DNA of 64,000 nucleotides from assembly GCF_901709675.1 (NCBI RefSeq), contig NC_051095.1, positions 7,159,956-7,223,955 on the forward strand. Direction: 5' to 3'. Position numbers and translations under genes: made by a program. Shown piece by piece: positions 33,785 to 45,180 of the stretch (position 1 is the stretch's first letter; each line of letters starts with the position of its first letter). The DNA comes from Syngnathus acus. Lineage: Eukaryota; Chordata; Actinopteri; Syngnathiformes; Syngnathidae. The notes under the pieces were generated by a model. The model was not told the DNA's origin. It worked only from the letters and a program-made list of their open reading frames with translations, and did no database searches.

Positions 33785-34113
33785 ACTGGGGTGTCAAACT
33801 CATTTTTTTCGCGGGCCGCATTGTAGTCATAGCTTCTTTTGGAGGGCCATTATGACTGTCAACCCAAATAAATGTATGAGCACCTCATATTATATACAGT
33901 AAAAGCTACAAAACAAACTGACAAATAACTCATTTTCAAATCAGACGAGAAAAAACTGGTCAAATATTTTAAAAAAATGATATTATTGAAAGCGAAGACA
34001 ATTTGCAATTCTAGTATTGACACGCGGATTTGATGCACAATTTGTCTTCGCGGGCCACATAAAATGATGTGGCGGGCCATATCTGGCCCCCGGGCCTTGA
34101 GTTTGACACCTGT
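33785..34113. mobile_element. Complete non-autonomous hAT element, 329 bp
   Basis: The ends read ACTGGGGTGTCAAACTC and GAGTTTGACACCTGT, giving inverted repeats of about 15 bases of the CAGGGGTGTCAAACTC type, a well-known hAT terminus in vertebrates. Subterminal GCGGGCC and GGGCCATATCTGGCCCCCGG words follow. The interior has a hairpin (CGAAGACAATTTGC against GCACAATTTGTCTTCG). There is no transposase frame, so it depends on an autonomous relative. Perfect 8-bp target duplication. A fragment of the same family lies at 12376-12478. Confidence 0.95.
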
Positions 34114-34121
34114 GCACTAGG
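34114..34121. repeat. 8-bp target duplication (right) of hAT MITE
   Basis: GCACTAGG, identical to 33777-33784. Confidence 0.92.
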
Positions 34122-34180
34122 AGGTTAAGTGGAAGTACTCAACGTTTGCACGTCCAAGTCATTGTTAGTGTGAGCGAAAA

Positions 34181-34247
34181 GCTTAATTAGATCTACATTA
34201 GCGTCACTGTCTTGGCTCGACGTTATAAATCGCTTGACTAATTAAGC
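34181..34247. promoter_or_regulatory. Inverted pair of homeodomain-like sites
   Basis: GCTTAATTAG (34181-34190) and CTAATTAAGC (34238-34247) are perfect 10-bp inverted repeats 47 bases apart. Each contains a TAATTA core. The region lacks resemblance to the repeats around it. It is compatible with an enhancer or a long hairpin remnant; neither is proven. Confidence 0.3.
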
Positions 34248-34559
34248 TGAGTGAAAGAGGTTAACGATGTAGGAGTTTGTCACCAAAATCAGGTGGGAAA
34301 GACGTGACTCAGGTCTCTGTTTGTAATTTCTTTTCTAATGCCTGGCAGTTTTTGGTAAGTCTGACCGATCTTTCACAAAGGCACATTTATTGTGTCTTTT
34401 AGGGCATGGATTATTGAGAGGTTTTTTTTGTGGGTTTAGTTCTGACATGAGATATTTTTAGCAAGATTCTATGTTGCTAAGTAGAACAGGTGACAGGAGC
34501 TGAATTTCAAACCATGAGGTATGACCGAGATAGCTTGCAGAATCTAGCCCCTTAAGCTA

Positions 34560-34830
34560 GTCTGATATACATAGCTGTCATAAGTAGACCCACAAAAAAG
34601 TCTCTTGAAGTAATTCCTGAAAGGACAGAAGAAGTCTGCAATTTTTTGGTTTGAAGTCAATGGGCAATTTAGGCTCATTTCTAAGGATTTTAAAATTCAG
34701 CTCACCCACATTCATCTACATGAGATTTGGTAGATGTCAATCATGAGTAGACCCACAAAATCAACGTCTCAAGAAACCATTTCTTACTCACAGGAAGTGT
34801 GTCATTTACCTCAAAGTTGCAATATTTAGA
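34560..34830 (+). repeat. Dispersed CATTTTGG repeat, diverged copies
   Basis: GTCATAAGTAGACCCACAAA and AAGTCTCTTGAAG (about 34597), GAAGTCTGCAATTTTTTGGT (about 34629), GAGATTTGGTAGATGTCAAT (about 34722), GAGTAGACCCACAAAATCAA and CGTCTCAAGAAACC (about 34765) occur in the expected order, giving about two units. Confidence 0.65.
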
Positions 34831-35340
34831 TTTATTTTAGCCAGTCCCATGAGTAGAAAAAAACCACTGTCCAATTGTTACCAAATTTGAAACTTACATC
34901 AAATAGATGGAATAAATATATATTTTAAAGCTAGTTGGTCGCCATTACACATGTTGAAGGATGGAGGTGAGATTTGACTGCTAATCATTAAAAAAAAGGA
35001 AATCCTATAGGTTTGATTCTTGCCAGAAGAGGTGGAAAAGTTTTCCAACATCCGCCAGAAGCAGACGCCGCTCAGCCAGCCACGTTCAGAGCGTCTTTAA
35101 TGGCCCTCAAGAGCCACCCGATGCGAAGCTGTGAGCTGCAGACACAAGTATGATGAATTACTCGTAGATTCCAAACATCCATTGTGTGAACGTTTCCAGA
35201 TGACGATGGATCTCACTTTAAAACAAATCTGTTTGCCGAAATTGGAGGAAACTTTTGCTTTAAGACTATTATGCTTGTTTGAATGCAACATTTTTGTTGC
35301 TAATGTTGCATTTTAAAATGAAATCTGGGTCCCTCCTAAA
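34831..35340. other. No feature recognised
   Basis: Partly related to the preceding dispersed repeat (CATGAGTAGAAAAAAACC near 34848). Otherwise no exon or element end. Confidence 0.35.
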
Positions 35341-35395
35341 GCTGCTGCCCCCGCGACCCAACCCCGGATAAGCGAAAGAAGATGGATGGATGGAT
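35341..35395 (+). mobile_element. SINE 3' tail fragment
   Basis: CCCCCGCGACCCAACCCCGG is followed by ATAAGCGAAAGAAGATGG and a short GGAT run. This is the usual 3' end of the tRNA-headed SINE class, with more differences from the young copies than those have from each other. The body is absent. Confidence 0.75.
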
Positions 35396-37120
35396 AGCTA
35401 ACGGATGCTTGTCGCTCATTGCTATTGGTTCACCACGAAAGTTGACACATTCCTTCCAAAGAATACAAAATCCATCCGTCACCCCCCATGACACCACAGA
35501 CCGCCAACCTCAACTAACGCTAACGAGCAGCACTGTTTGGCATACGTTAACGACAACCTCCATTTGTCGGCGGGGGCCCAGCCCGAGCTTGTAAGGTGAC
35601 GGCAGCGCAGGAGGAGCATGTAGCCGCTGATAATTAGCCCACTGCGCTCAGACTGAGCGGCAGGCGCACATGTTGCAGCTGTCACAGGTGCATTCTGGGA
35701 GAAAGCACGACGACAACGGCGGCGGCGGTGACAGGCGTGACGGCGCCATCTGGACCTGTTCATGTCCACGTCTCCACCGCATTGGCTCTGCTGCTGACAA
35801 GCTTGCGAGTGGCACCCACAGATATGTGTGTGTGTGTGTGTGCTTGTGTGTGTGCGTGCACTTATGTGTGTTTATGTGATTGAATATTCAACATATTATC
35901 GGGTGTGCACATTGCAATGGATTAGCTTATGTATGCGTGTGTTTGTGTGTCTGTGCAAGTGGAGTTGGTGTGTTGTTCTATTGGTGGTAGGCAGCATAGA
36001 TGGACTCTAACTCTGAAACATACTTCTTATTCCGACTGTACATTGTGCATGTGCGTGTACATGTTATGCATCACATTATTGTTGTCTATTAATAAAGCTA
36101 TGAATATTTATAGCAATCAAAAGCTTGCTTGAATGAAGCTTTTAAGTTGTGCGTGCCTGTGTGCGTGTACTCTATACGTCAGATGTTGAGGTGAAAATCT
36201 GCAGTGTGTGTCTCCAGTCGTACTGATGTTCCACTGATCTTTCTGTGATTGTAGTTTGATGTCAGAGCAAGAATCCTATTGATTATAAATTCTGACTCAT
36301 CCCTCTGGAAACCCAGGCCAAGACAAATCAGACAAATCATTTGAGGCCAGGCAGTGTTGGCTTTTCAAATTTGGGTTTGACACCAAGGTTAGGTTTTCAA
36401 AGTAGGCACAATGAAACCCCATCCTCCACTAAGAGTCCATGAACCTTAGATTGAGAAACATATTTTTAAGCAATATGGGGAAAAATTGTGTAATAAGTCT
36501 ATGTTTGAGTATTTTGGTGTCTTTCAAAGCCAAGTAAGATAAAATAGTTCCCAATGAAATCAATGCCGAAGTACCCATATCCACAAAATGTCACCAGGAT
36601 CAGCAATGTTATTTTTCGACAAAATGAGGAATAATTGCGACCATTGGATGCTGAGTGCCGGAGGTCACGACAAGCCGCGGCATCCGGTTAGCAATTAGCC
36701 GCGTGGGGGCTGTACTTGGCTTGAAAAAAGCTCAAATGCGTTCTTCCGCCAGGGTCAGGTGGAAAATAACCAAGGTGACAACAACACTCTTTTTTTATGG
36801 AAAATGCGGCCAAGTTGCTTTGACCCGAGTGGCCGCCTCGCTTCAGCCGCGGATAATGTGTCTATTTTTGAGCACACGAGATTCATTGTCACATGTGCTC
36901 GAAACCACTTAACGATTTTTTTTTAACAGTCAGGTTACAGCCACATATACATCTAGATTTTTAAAGAGGTTGAGTTCCCAGATCATTTAGCCTTTCGTTC
37001 ATGAGCAAAATGTGTTTTTTGTCCTTAAAAATGCATTTTTGGAGAAAACTCCAAACGGGGTGAAAAGCCAGTTTTGAGTTTTTCTGCATATTTTTCAATG
37101 TTGACATAATGAATGGAAGG
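35396..37120. other. No gene; short TG microsatellite
   Basis: (TG)n occurs at 35824-35842 with further TG-rich text to 35960 and again near 36040 and 36155. 35570-35790 is GC-rich with no domain in any frame. A single GTTAGGTTTTCAAAGTAGGC word near 36390 matches the loose GGTT repeats near 61640. Confidence 0.4.
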
Positions 37121-37390
37121 GAAGTGGTTGGCAAATCCACCTGACCATTCGGAGGTTGGGATTTGAATCGAGGATTCCTGTATGAAGTTTGCGTGTGTTG
37201 AGGTACTAGAAGAAAACCACCACGAGCACGAGTGCCCGTACTTGCATGGGATTTTTCCACATTCCAAAAACATGCTAGCAGTTTAGCTTCATTGAAGTTG
37301 TCCCTTTGTTTGAATATGAAGACTTGGTTGTTCTCCGCGATTGGCTAGCAACCAGTCCAGGGTCTAACCTGCTTCCAGCCCAAGGTCATT
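37121..37390 (+). mobile_element. Old, diverged SINE copy
   Basis: The head GAAGTGGTTGGCAAATCCAC followed by GGGATTTGAATCGAGG aligns with the tRNA-like head of the young SINEs. ATTCCAAAAACATGCTAGCA and GCGATTGGCTAGCAACCAGT followed by CCAGGGT align with the body. There are many substitutions throughout and no tail or target duplication. It shows that the family has been in this lineage for a long time. Confidence 0.75.
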
Positions 37391-38509
37391 TCTTCTTTTC
37401 TTTGGTCCCATTTTGAATCCATTGCTGCTGGCCTCATCCTAGCGAAAGCAAGGCTAGTTCGTCCAAGTTGGCAAAAACCTTTTCGTTTTTTGCTGGTATG
37501 GCTTCACCTGATCAATGGCGAGGCGTCAGTCGGACAAGTAGTTTACTAACTACAGAGCAGATATAATGGAAATGATTCAAGTGGGGAGTAATTCATGTAT
37601 ACCTTGCATATTGTTAAAAAAATCTATCAAAAGTATATAAATGGATGTGAAAAGAGTAGAAATCTTTGAAGAAAAGATCCACGTTATACCCATAAAACAA
37701 CAAGACTAAAGCCTCCCTCTGGCCTGCTAATGTTGAAATGTTTCAATATTGAGCGCTGAAGATCCTGACATCAGCTGCTCGACTTGAATGCATCTCTTCA
37801 TATGGCGTACATAAAGGAAGAAAGGACATTTAGTCGGTGCGCTTGAAGCTGTTTGCATCGCGGTAATGTGACGCCTGGGGGTGGGGGGGAGCGGTCTTCA
37901 CCCTGCTTTTCAACGGTGAAAACACTGCGTCTGCGTGTTTTGCGGCGCGAGGCCCATTAAATGCTACGCGCTGCTTTGAAGAGACAAAAAGCCGAGTCGG
38001 AACTTTCTGAAATGTGTTTTTAGCGGCCCACAGCCATCCCAGATGCTTTTCAAAAACATGTTGAAAGGAGAAGAGCGAGGGTCGGGGGGGTGTTAAGCAA
38101 GTCAGTCATTAATAAACTCGATGGAACAAAAGCGGAAAGCAACTCGAGGTGAGGCGATAGACAAGCAGGCGTATTTGTGGCTGAAAGAGAAGGAACAGGT
38201 TTTGTGAAGCCAATGGGGTTTTTAGTGTTAATTAACCAAGGTACCAAAGACTCTGCACATTAGGTACATTTATTTTTTTACATTTTGCACAAACTGTCTC
38301 AAAAGTGACAGGTGGAGCTGTTTGATTTTGCCCCTGAAGGAATTATAAAGAAATGTGAAACCTTAAAGGTTTTTTTATGGCTACTTGTTAGTGGAGTCTT
38401 ACCTTCTAAAAACAAACAAACAAACAACATGAACCAACAAGGCAGGTAGCAAAAGTAAAACAAAATAGCCACAATTCAAAGAGCTAAAGGTTCCGTTCCT
38501 GTGCCGACC
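37391..38509. other. No feature recognised
   Basis: No exon, RNA gene or mobile element. (AAAC)n occurs briefly at 38409-38426. Confidence 0.4.
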
Positions 38510-38517
38510 CACTATAT

Positions 38518-38736
38518 CAGGTGCCGGGAACGTTTTTGGCGGACAGAGCCATAAATGCCCATTTTTTAAAAATAATTTCCCATGAGAGCCATACCATTTA
38601 AAAAAAAAAACGATAGGTTAAATACAATTAAATGCATGTATTTTAATTAAGACCAACGATTTTTTGAGTGTACTAATGTATTCTTTTTAATAACGTTTTG
38701 AACGTCGCCAAATGAGCCATAGGTTCCGGACCCCTG
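38518..38736. mobile_element. Non-autonomous hAT element, 219 bp
   Basis: The left end reads CAGGTGCCGGGAACGTTTTT and the right end GAGCCATAGGTTCCGGACCCCTG. These are imperfect inverted repeats of the CAGGGGTCCGGAACCTATGGCTC hAT terminus. The flanks CACTATAT (38510-38517) and CACTACAT (38737-38744) match at seven of eight bases, fitting an aged hAT target duplication. The interior is AT-rich without coding capacity. Confidence 0.85.
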
Positions 38737-38744
38737 CACTACAT

Positions 38745-39000
38745 GAACCTCCGGAGCCACGGCCATCCAGCAAGGCAAGACCAGCACAAAAACACAACAA
38801 AACTATGATGGTCCAGTTTCACTCAGCAGACATTTGGTGTACACGTCTATCATGAACAGACAAATCGAAAATTCATACCTAAAAATAAAAAGGAAGTCTA
38901 TTATTGTCGTTTGCAGGCCATTTCAGGCTAACCTGCTGTCAATTTTGTCAGATTTCCATTAAATTTGGCACCAAATGATATCCGTAATGAAAACCCTGAA
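38745..39000 (+). repeat. Dispersed CATTTTGG repeat, old copy
   Basis: GGTCCAGTTTCACTCAGCAG, ATTTGGTGTACACGTCTATC, CATGAACAGACAAATC, AGGAAGTCTATTATTGTCG and GCCATTTCAGGCTAACCTG follow the block order of the family (38810-38940), with another ATTAAATTTGGCACC after that. Confidence 0.5.
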
Positions 39001-40480
39001 AGGCAAACTTATCCTGGAGATTTTGTCTTTTCTATCCTATTCTCACCTAATGATGCAGTCAAGCAGCATGTGATGAAGCACTGAGGTCAAAATGCTTCAA
39101 AGCGGCGTCATTGCTTGTTATTTATTCGACTCCACATTTCCTTATTCTTTCCCACCTGATGATGACACACATACTCCATCATCTCCTCCTCCTCCTCACG
39201 TGTAAGGTACGTCCAGGTGCATCCATCCTTTCTTCCTTCCCTCCGATGATGAAGCCATGCGTTATTTCCCGAGACGGACGAGGGGGGACAAAAATCAATT
39301 GTTTCGATGCGAATTAATCACAGCCAGCTTTGAATGTTAATGAGCGTGTGAGTGCGCGTGATAGCGGAATCCATTAAAAGAACAGAGAGAGCATTAAGTG
39401 GAAGTCCGGCGCATGTGCACACATCACCGAACGGTGAGGGCACATCACTGGGTCCTCACTAAAGCTCACAAATACAGCAGAAAATTGGTGAAAATCTTCA
39501 TGTGAAAAATAACACATCATATAATTGCTAGATAAAGTGTGGGAGAAATATCGGGGTTAAATCCTTATTGGAAACTTGTGAAACCATGACAGCATTGCAT
39601 CATCTGGGCTTTACCATCCTAATCGTTGTGATTTTTAGTTTGGTTTTAAAGTCCAAAATCACTACTTTTCAGGAAATGTGAAAAACGTGATGTTGCTTGA
39701 CTTACCAATTGTTTCATATCGTATCTTGTGGTTACTTTAGCTTCCCAAACTCTATTTTAAAAAAACATGATGAGCTGACAAGAATTGAATGCATGGAGAA
39801 AAACAGACCAGGCTAACAATCTAACAGGCCCGCAAGCTAACTATGTCAACGCTAGGCTGCTAACTATTTTCTCTCCTAGATGTCTAAAAATTATCCTGAA
39901 TTTCCAGGCGGCGTAATGCTGCACAGTTCCTGCAGAGTGAGGGAGCTTTTTGTTTACACGTACTTGCGCGACTCATAAATAGAAAAAAAACGAGGCAGTC
40001 TTAAATCAAGGCCACAATGTCTCTGCCGCTCTTGTCCTGTAGGAGGCGCTCCAGGTGAGAGCGTTTTCGCAAATCTTCCGTCACCTGTCACCTTGCCATC
40101 ACCACTCGGGAGAGGAGCAAGAAATATGGAAATGTCGGCCGCTGTGCTCCTTAATTATTCATACGCCAGTGAATAATCAGATTACAGCTGATGAGCATCC
40201 TGAATAATTCACCCAGCCGTGATTGGGCCTCGGGAAATCGACACGGGAAGCATGGGCCTACCGGAAGCATCCCCATGGCGGCGATACAAACTCCCCCACG
40301 CCGCCATCTACCTACCCCCCACCCGCCTCCCTGGCGACTCATTCCTCCCTGGTCCCTTGCTGCCGTTTTCTACTTCGGTGGCTGGGTTAATGACCATGGA
40401 GAGAGCAGGCGAGGTGAATGAGGGGTGCTCCAGAAGGTGGGCTTCATCATTACTGTATATGAGAGCTGATCAAATAAATA
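39001..40480. other. No gene; possible conserved non-coding DNA
   Basis: 40130-40215 contains TCCTTAATTATTCATACGCC, GTGAATAATCAGATTACAGC and CTGAATAATTCACC, with repeated GAATAAT and an OTX/PITX-like GATTA core. This is a plausible but unproven regulatory segment. 40219-40440 is GC-rich and its open frame carries no domain. Confidence 0.3.
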
Positions 40481-40720
40481 CATCTAGCGTTCCAGCTTCT
40501 CATTTAAAAGATACAACCCACCTGTGTCAACATTCACAACTAGAAACTCTTCAAGGTTTAATTATCCCCCTTGACAAAAAAACAAAACAAAACTCATTTC
40601 CTCAAAATGTCTATCTTGCTCGGAGCTTCATCCAAATGGAACAAACTGCCTCACTCAATTGGGGGGAATTAAGAAATATCTGCACCTCGAGGAGGAACAC
40701 AAACTGTATTTAGCTCCATG
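40481..40720 (+). pseudogene. Relic of a LINE ORF2 C-terminus
   Basis: The plus-strand frame reads HLKDTTHLCQHSQLETLQGL then IPLDKKTKQNSFPQNVYLAR and, after a one-base shift, SSKWNKLPHSI. The phrase WNxLPxxI, preceded by a basic stretch and an (A)RSF motif, is the common C-terminal signature of CR1/L2/jockey-type reverse transcriptase ORFs. The frame is broken by shifts and stops and only the last 60-80 codons remain, as expected for a 5'-truncated dead copy. The family is not determined. Confidence 0.45.
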
Positions 40721-42562
40721 TTATGACTATTAACATACGGGACAAATGTCCTGCGGGGAATAATGGGAATAACAATCATTAAAGTTGCAAGTAAGGGCCT
40801 TACATTCCCTTCTTCATGGCCAATCCTCGAAATTATCATCACACTTTAACGCCATGTTCCTGCAGTAGATGTCAGAGCAAAAAACAATTTGGACAAATTC
40901 CCTAGGAAGTAGGAGAATTCGACCCAAGTCACTACTTTACACCAATTTGGTCGACCTACTGTGCAATTTGGCGCATGCATCCGTGAGAAGTTTTTTTCGG
41001 GGTGTTCCGCGTTTCGGAATTTTATGTGGATCAGAGAAAATAGTGTTGAAGCCTTATTATTTTGAACTTCACAAAAATCTTCAGAAGTACCATCCAAGTG
41101 TAGCGCCATGCCTTTGCCCACATTAGCTAGCATCAGCGACAAATTTTTGGAAGCAAACGTCACCCTATCGTTTTAGGAGACCTGCTTCTAATTTGGGCTC
41201 ATTTGCAGGAGTTTCCAAACATGGAGATGGTTGACAAATTTTAAGTCATGGAATCTGCCCAACATGGCTGTTTTGAAGCAAAAATGTACCTGTTAATAGT
41301 AAATAATCACGAATGGTCCTTGACACTTGTATTGTGCATCCTGTTAAGTCCATCCTTGCTGGTGTCAATTAGTCCATCCAAGATGGTGTCAATCAGAGCA
41401 ATCGCTCTTTTAAATAACAAAGCACCACCATGCAATTCGCATGAATGGTTGGATCAATCTAAAATGACGGTAATCTTGTAAAGGTTAGTGGGGCTCTTTA
41501 GACATTGCTGTTGTAATTGACAAGACCACCAACTTTTGCATCGATCTGGTGAAAAGTAGTGTCAAGTGTTAATTTTTCAAATCTGCGTAAATGGCACAAA
41601 ATGTCTGACTTTCCGTTTTATTTTGGCCATATGTCCTTGAGACCTTTGGGTGAATGTTGATATGCTACGTTACCAAATTTCAATTAAACTAATCAAAGTG
41701 GTTTCACTGGCATTTTTATAACATTTTAAGAGTCTATATATTGCGTTGGGAACACCTAAAATAACCATGGTGCAACTTCCCGAAATGATCTTTTTATGGA
41801 AGAATAAGTAACACCACAATTCCATTTGAACACAAAACATTGATTCCTTAGAGTCACATAAATCGTGGGAGACCACATTCTCATCTTTACGAGTGTCAAT
41901 CAAACAATTTCCCGGCTCTTGAGTGACGTTCACAGTCGAGGACACGGCGGCCCGGCGAGGTTTTTAATTTACGAGGCGGTAAAGTTAATCAAAATTGCCT
42001 CCACTAAATTCCGACGTGATCCGTCATCTCGGAGGATTTGACGGAGGAGCTGCTGTCAAACACCCGAGCAACAACCCGATAGTGTAACTTTGCCAAAATG
42101 TTGAAAACTTTAAAAGTATTCTAAAGTTAAGGAGTGGGTGTTGGGCTTTTTGGAGGCAGAGTGCCTTGCTCAAGTGTCGAGAGGTACTCGTGGATCAGTT
42201 TATAGCGGTTCCCTTAGGGTTATAGTTAAAGTTGGATATGTCGAGCTCGAGGATCTTCATTGTTTGTTACTCATGGGCAATATTCTCTTTTGTACTATTC
42301 CTGTGAGAGCTACTGGGACCAGAATTTCCTGAGGGAGCAATGAAGAAAGTTGAGTCGAAATCTACCTCCATCTATAATTATCAATCCCACAAACACAGGT
42401 AAGCTAGTTTGGCTGTGTAATGGTCTAATTGTTGCAATGTTGTATTTCCATGCTGTGTTGTACTTTAGCACCCTCCAGTGGTGAAATGTGTGATGACCGT
42501 CATACTAATTCGAGTTTTCGTCAGTGGTCACGTAATGCTGTGAGTAACTATTTGTGTTAAAG
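40721..42562. other. No gene; weak repeat traces
   Basis: 40860-41110 and 55500-55680 share phrases such as CAATTTGGACAAATTCCC and AAATTTGGACGATTCGCC, so an old dispersed repeat may be present. A TCCATCCTTGCTGGTGTCAA / TCCATCCAAGATGGTGTCAA pair lies near 41350-41390. No exon recognised. Confidence 0.35.
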
Positions 42563-42876
42563 TACCGTATTTCCCGCACTATAAGGCACACCTAAAAACC
42601 TCCAATTTTCTCAAAAGCCGACAGTGCGCCTTACAATCAGGTGCGCCTTATATATGGACCAATATTGAGCCACTACAGCAGGCGTGTCCAAAGTCCGGCC
42701 CGCGGGCCAAATGTATATATCTTATATGTGGACAAAGTTTTAAAATGGGCCATTCATTTAAGGTGCGCTTTATAATCCAGTGCGCCTTATAGTATATGGA
42801 CAACGTTTTAAAATGGGCCATTCATTGAAGTTGCGCCTTATAATCCGGTGCGCTTTATAGTGCGGAAAATACGGTA
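42563..42876 (+). mobile_element. TACGGTA-type palindromic MITE, copy B
   Basis: It starts TACCGTATTTCCCGCACTAT and ends TATAGTGCGGAAAATACGGT plus A. The length (314 bp) and internal order match copy A: CAAAAGCCGACAGTGCGCC, GGTGCGCCTTATATATGG, an embedded AGGCGTGTCCAAAGTCCGGC, then tandem GGGCCATTCATT-GGTGCGCC subunits. There is no coding frame. No clear target duplication beyond the TA-containing ends. Confidence 0.9.
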
Positions 42877-43277
42877 CAGAATTTCACAAAGCTATAGAAG
42901 GTTAGAAAGTATAGTTACCTGTTTCGGAAAAACATGTTTACTGTGGGTTTAAAATGCGTCATTAAGATGTTAGCATTAGTTCTCTATGCTAGTGGGCCTT
43001 GTCTCGCTAAGTAGGGTAACTATTTTAGCGTGCCTTTTTTTAGTTCATTCAGCTCAACTATGCTAATTTGGAAAACATGTTTCCAAGGTAATTCGTGTTC
43101 TAAACAAGGTAAACATAATTGTTCTTAATTTCTTTAAAAAAAATTGACATAATGTACATAACTAGAAAACAACGTGAGGCAGATATTTTTATAAGCTGTA
43201 CTAACATACTGTATTTTTATTTGTCTATGTATTTACAGAAAAGAAAAGACGAATAAATAAAAATCAAACAACATCTG
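42877..43277. other. No feature recognised
   Basis: AT-rich sequence without an identifiable exon or repeat. Confidence 0.4.
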
Positions 43278-43535
43278 TTAACTGTCTGCACAACCTGATA
43301 AAGCAGTCACGCATCCAGTGAGGGCAGAAGAGGCGGTTCTAATACATTTCTGAAGCATTGCATCGAAGAATAAATGTACCTTACCTTGTACATTGTGCTG
43401 ATATATTGTAGCCGTACTGGGCCCATGACAAATAATAACATTGTTGCAAAGAGCACAAACAGCCGAGGCCTCTCCAGACTCCCGTAGGCATAGAAATGAA
43501 GCGCACCCTTGGCCGAGCAATGATTCGGTTTTCAC
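43278..43535 (-). pseudogene. BED-zinc-finger-like coding relic
   Basis: The minus-strand frame contains ASAVCALCNNVIICHGPSTA followed by TIYQHNVQGKVH. This has the layout of a BED zinc finger: Cys-x2-Cys (residues 27 and 30), the GPST turn typical of hAT transposases and ZBED proteins, and His residues at 47 and 54. The last spacing (x6) is longer than the usual x3-5, so the finger may be damaged. On the same strand a good splice donor, AAG|GTAAGG, falls at 43385/43384 just after HNVQ. The upstream frame is open for about 26 codons. The rest of a transposase was not found. It may be an exon of a decayed hAT/ZBED gene, or chance. Confidence 0.3.
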
Positions 43536-44300
43536 CGCATGCCCCCGTGGCCATACAGATGCCTGACCTAGTTGGGCCGAGACGGTTGGTCTTACGGCCC
43601 GGAGACATGCTAGGTCTTGGCGGCATCTTCAAGAAACACATCTGGAGAATGTTTTTGTCCAATTCTTACTAAGTTTGAATCTAATCTCTTTCAATTATTA
43701 TCCATTATTTAATTTATTAAAAGAAAAGAAAAAATCTTAGTGTGGCCAGCACAGTTTAAAAAAAGCTCTTAAATCACCCTCATTGTTGCTTTTGTTCCCT
43801 GTAAACTTTTTGTGCATGTAAGCATCTTTCGACAGCCAGCTCATGTTTGTATTTTGTATTATTTATTTTTAGCAAACAAGCGCGACAACAAGCCGGACAT
43901 GCTGTTTGCTCAGCTTTCACTTTGTGTCAGCAAGCTTGTGACCACATTTCATGCCTCTGTGACTCTTAATGAACCCCTATAAGCTCCATTTTTGGAGAGG
44001 GGCGGGGGGTGGATCTCCCAAAAAAAAAAAAAAAGATAAACAAAGATAGCATTAAAAACACAACAGTTTGGACTTTTGGGAGTAAACACACCGCTGAGAT
44101 ATATTGTTTATTTGGATATGTTTAGAATAATGGCTCGCTAAGCGAAATTGTTTTGGTCAGTTTGTTACCGCTGGGAATTGAAAACACACAAACCAAAGAT
44201 AAAAAGACACGCTGATTTAAAAAAAAAAATGTTTTAAATGTACTCAGTTAGCAAATTTGATGATTCCCTCCAATTGCAATTAATCACAATATATCATTTA
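43536..44300. other. No feature recognised
   Basis: 43540-43665 continues as GC-richer sequence open on the minus strand next to the BED-like relic. The remainder is AT-rich with a poly-A run at 44019-44033. Confidence 0.35.
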
Positions 44301-44670
44301 CTCAAATAACAAGGCAATGGACTAATCTGATACGATTCTTTAGTACCGCAATACGATTCACTTTGATTATCATGTGATACCAATTTAGTCACTCCAATTA
44401 TAAAGTGAGATGTTTCACTTGAGATACGATATTGTGCAGAGTTCGGCAACTAGTTTTCATGAGTGGTCAAATGTTAGCCACAGGTTTTGTGGCGATTTAG
44501 AAATTGATTTGTAAAAGGAAAATATACGTATGCAGTATGACAGGACCCAGTTGAATTCAATTCATGACAATTACAATCCGATATGAGGGTTAGAGATAGG
44601 ATTCACTCCAAATACGATTATATGCATTCGATTGCACGATACGATTCCGCCTTATTACGATGACAATTAA
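44301..44670 (+). repeat. Eroded repeat with ATACGATT words
   Basis: ATACGATT or close variants recur near 44331, 44350, 44424, 44616, 44638 and 44642, often followed by CAC or C-rich text. Similar ATACGATTCACGATACGATT sequence is common in fish genomes. Spacing is irregular. Confidence 0.4.
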
Positions 44671-45180
44671 TGAAATACCCTCGTACGACAAAAAAGTTCC
44701 ATTTTATTTTTTCCCCTCCAAACTGATGTGGCTTGCGCATCACTTTGATGTTGGACTCATTGTACAAACATAGATGATCCTGCGTGCAAACAATCTGCCA
44801 TCACCTGTGCGAGACATGCGTCGCCACTCGGCTCGACAGATGTTCTCTGTGCCAGCACGTCCGCATGCTCTCCGCACGTCGGTATGCTTTCCGCACATGG
44901 CTCCCGTGTGACGTGCTTGATTGCCTCACCGCCTCTGATACAATTGCCTCTGTTTTGCCTTCCCGTGGTGCCTCACTGTCTTTTGTGCCTGTGCATATGC
45001 GTGGCTGACTTCTCCGAGCCCCGGGGGCCTCTGGGTAACGATACACTCTGGTTGCAACCGAGCGTCTGATTGGCCGTTTGAGTTTGTGGTGTCTCTTGTA
45101 AATAAATCACTCAGCATTCAGCTGCTGGCATTTTGTGGTCTGCGTGTGACTATGTTCACATTCAAACCACACTGTGTTGG
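44671..45180 (+). other. GC-richer block ending in a polyadenylation signal
   Basis: 44790-45010 is CpG-rich relative to its surroundings. It has a short duplication (CGTCCGCATGCTCTCCGCAC against CGTCGGTATGCTTTCCGCAC near 44859 and 44877). It is followed by CTTGTAAATAAATCACTCAG at about 45095. The ending resembles the R/U5 part of a fish Ty3/gypsy-type LTR or the 3' end of a retroelement. No TG...CA ends or target duplication could be set, so I leave it unassigned. Confidence 0.25.

Noticed and set aside
44671-45180. Solo LTR
   Set aside because: The AATAAA-containing end looks LTR-like but no TG...CA termini or target duplication could be located, so it was left unassigned.
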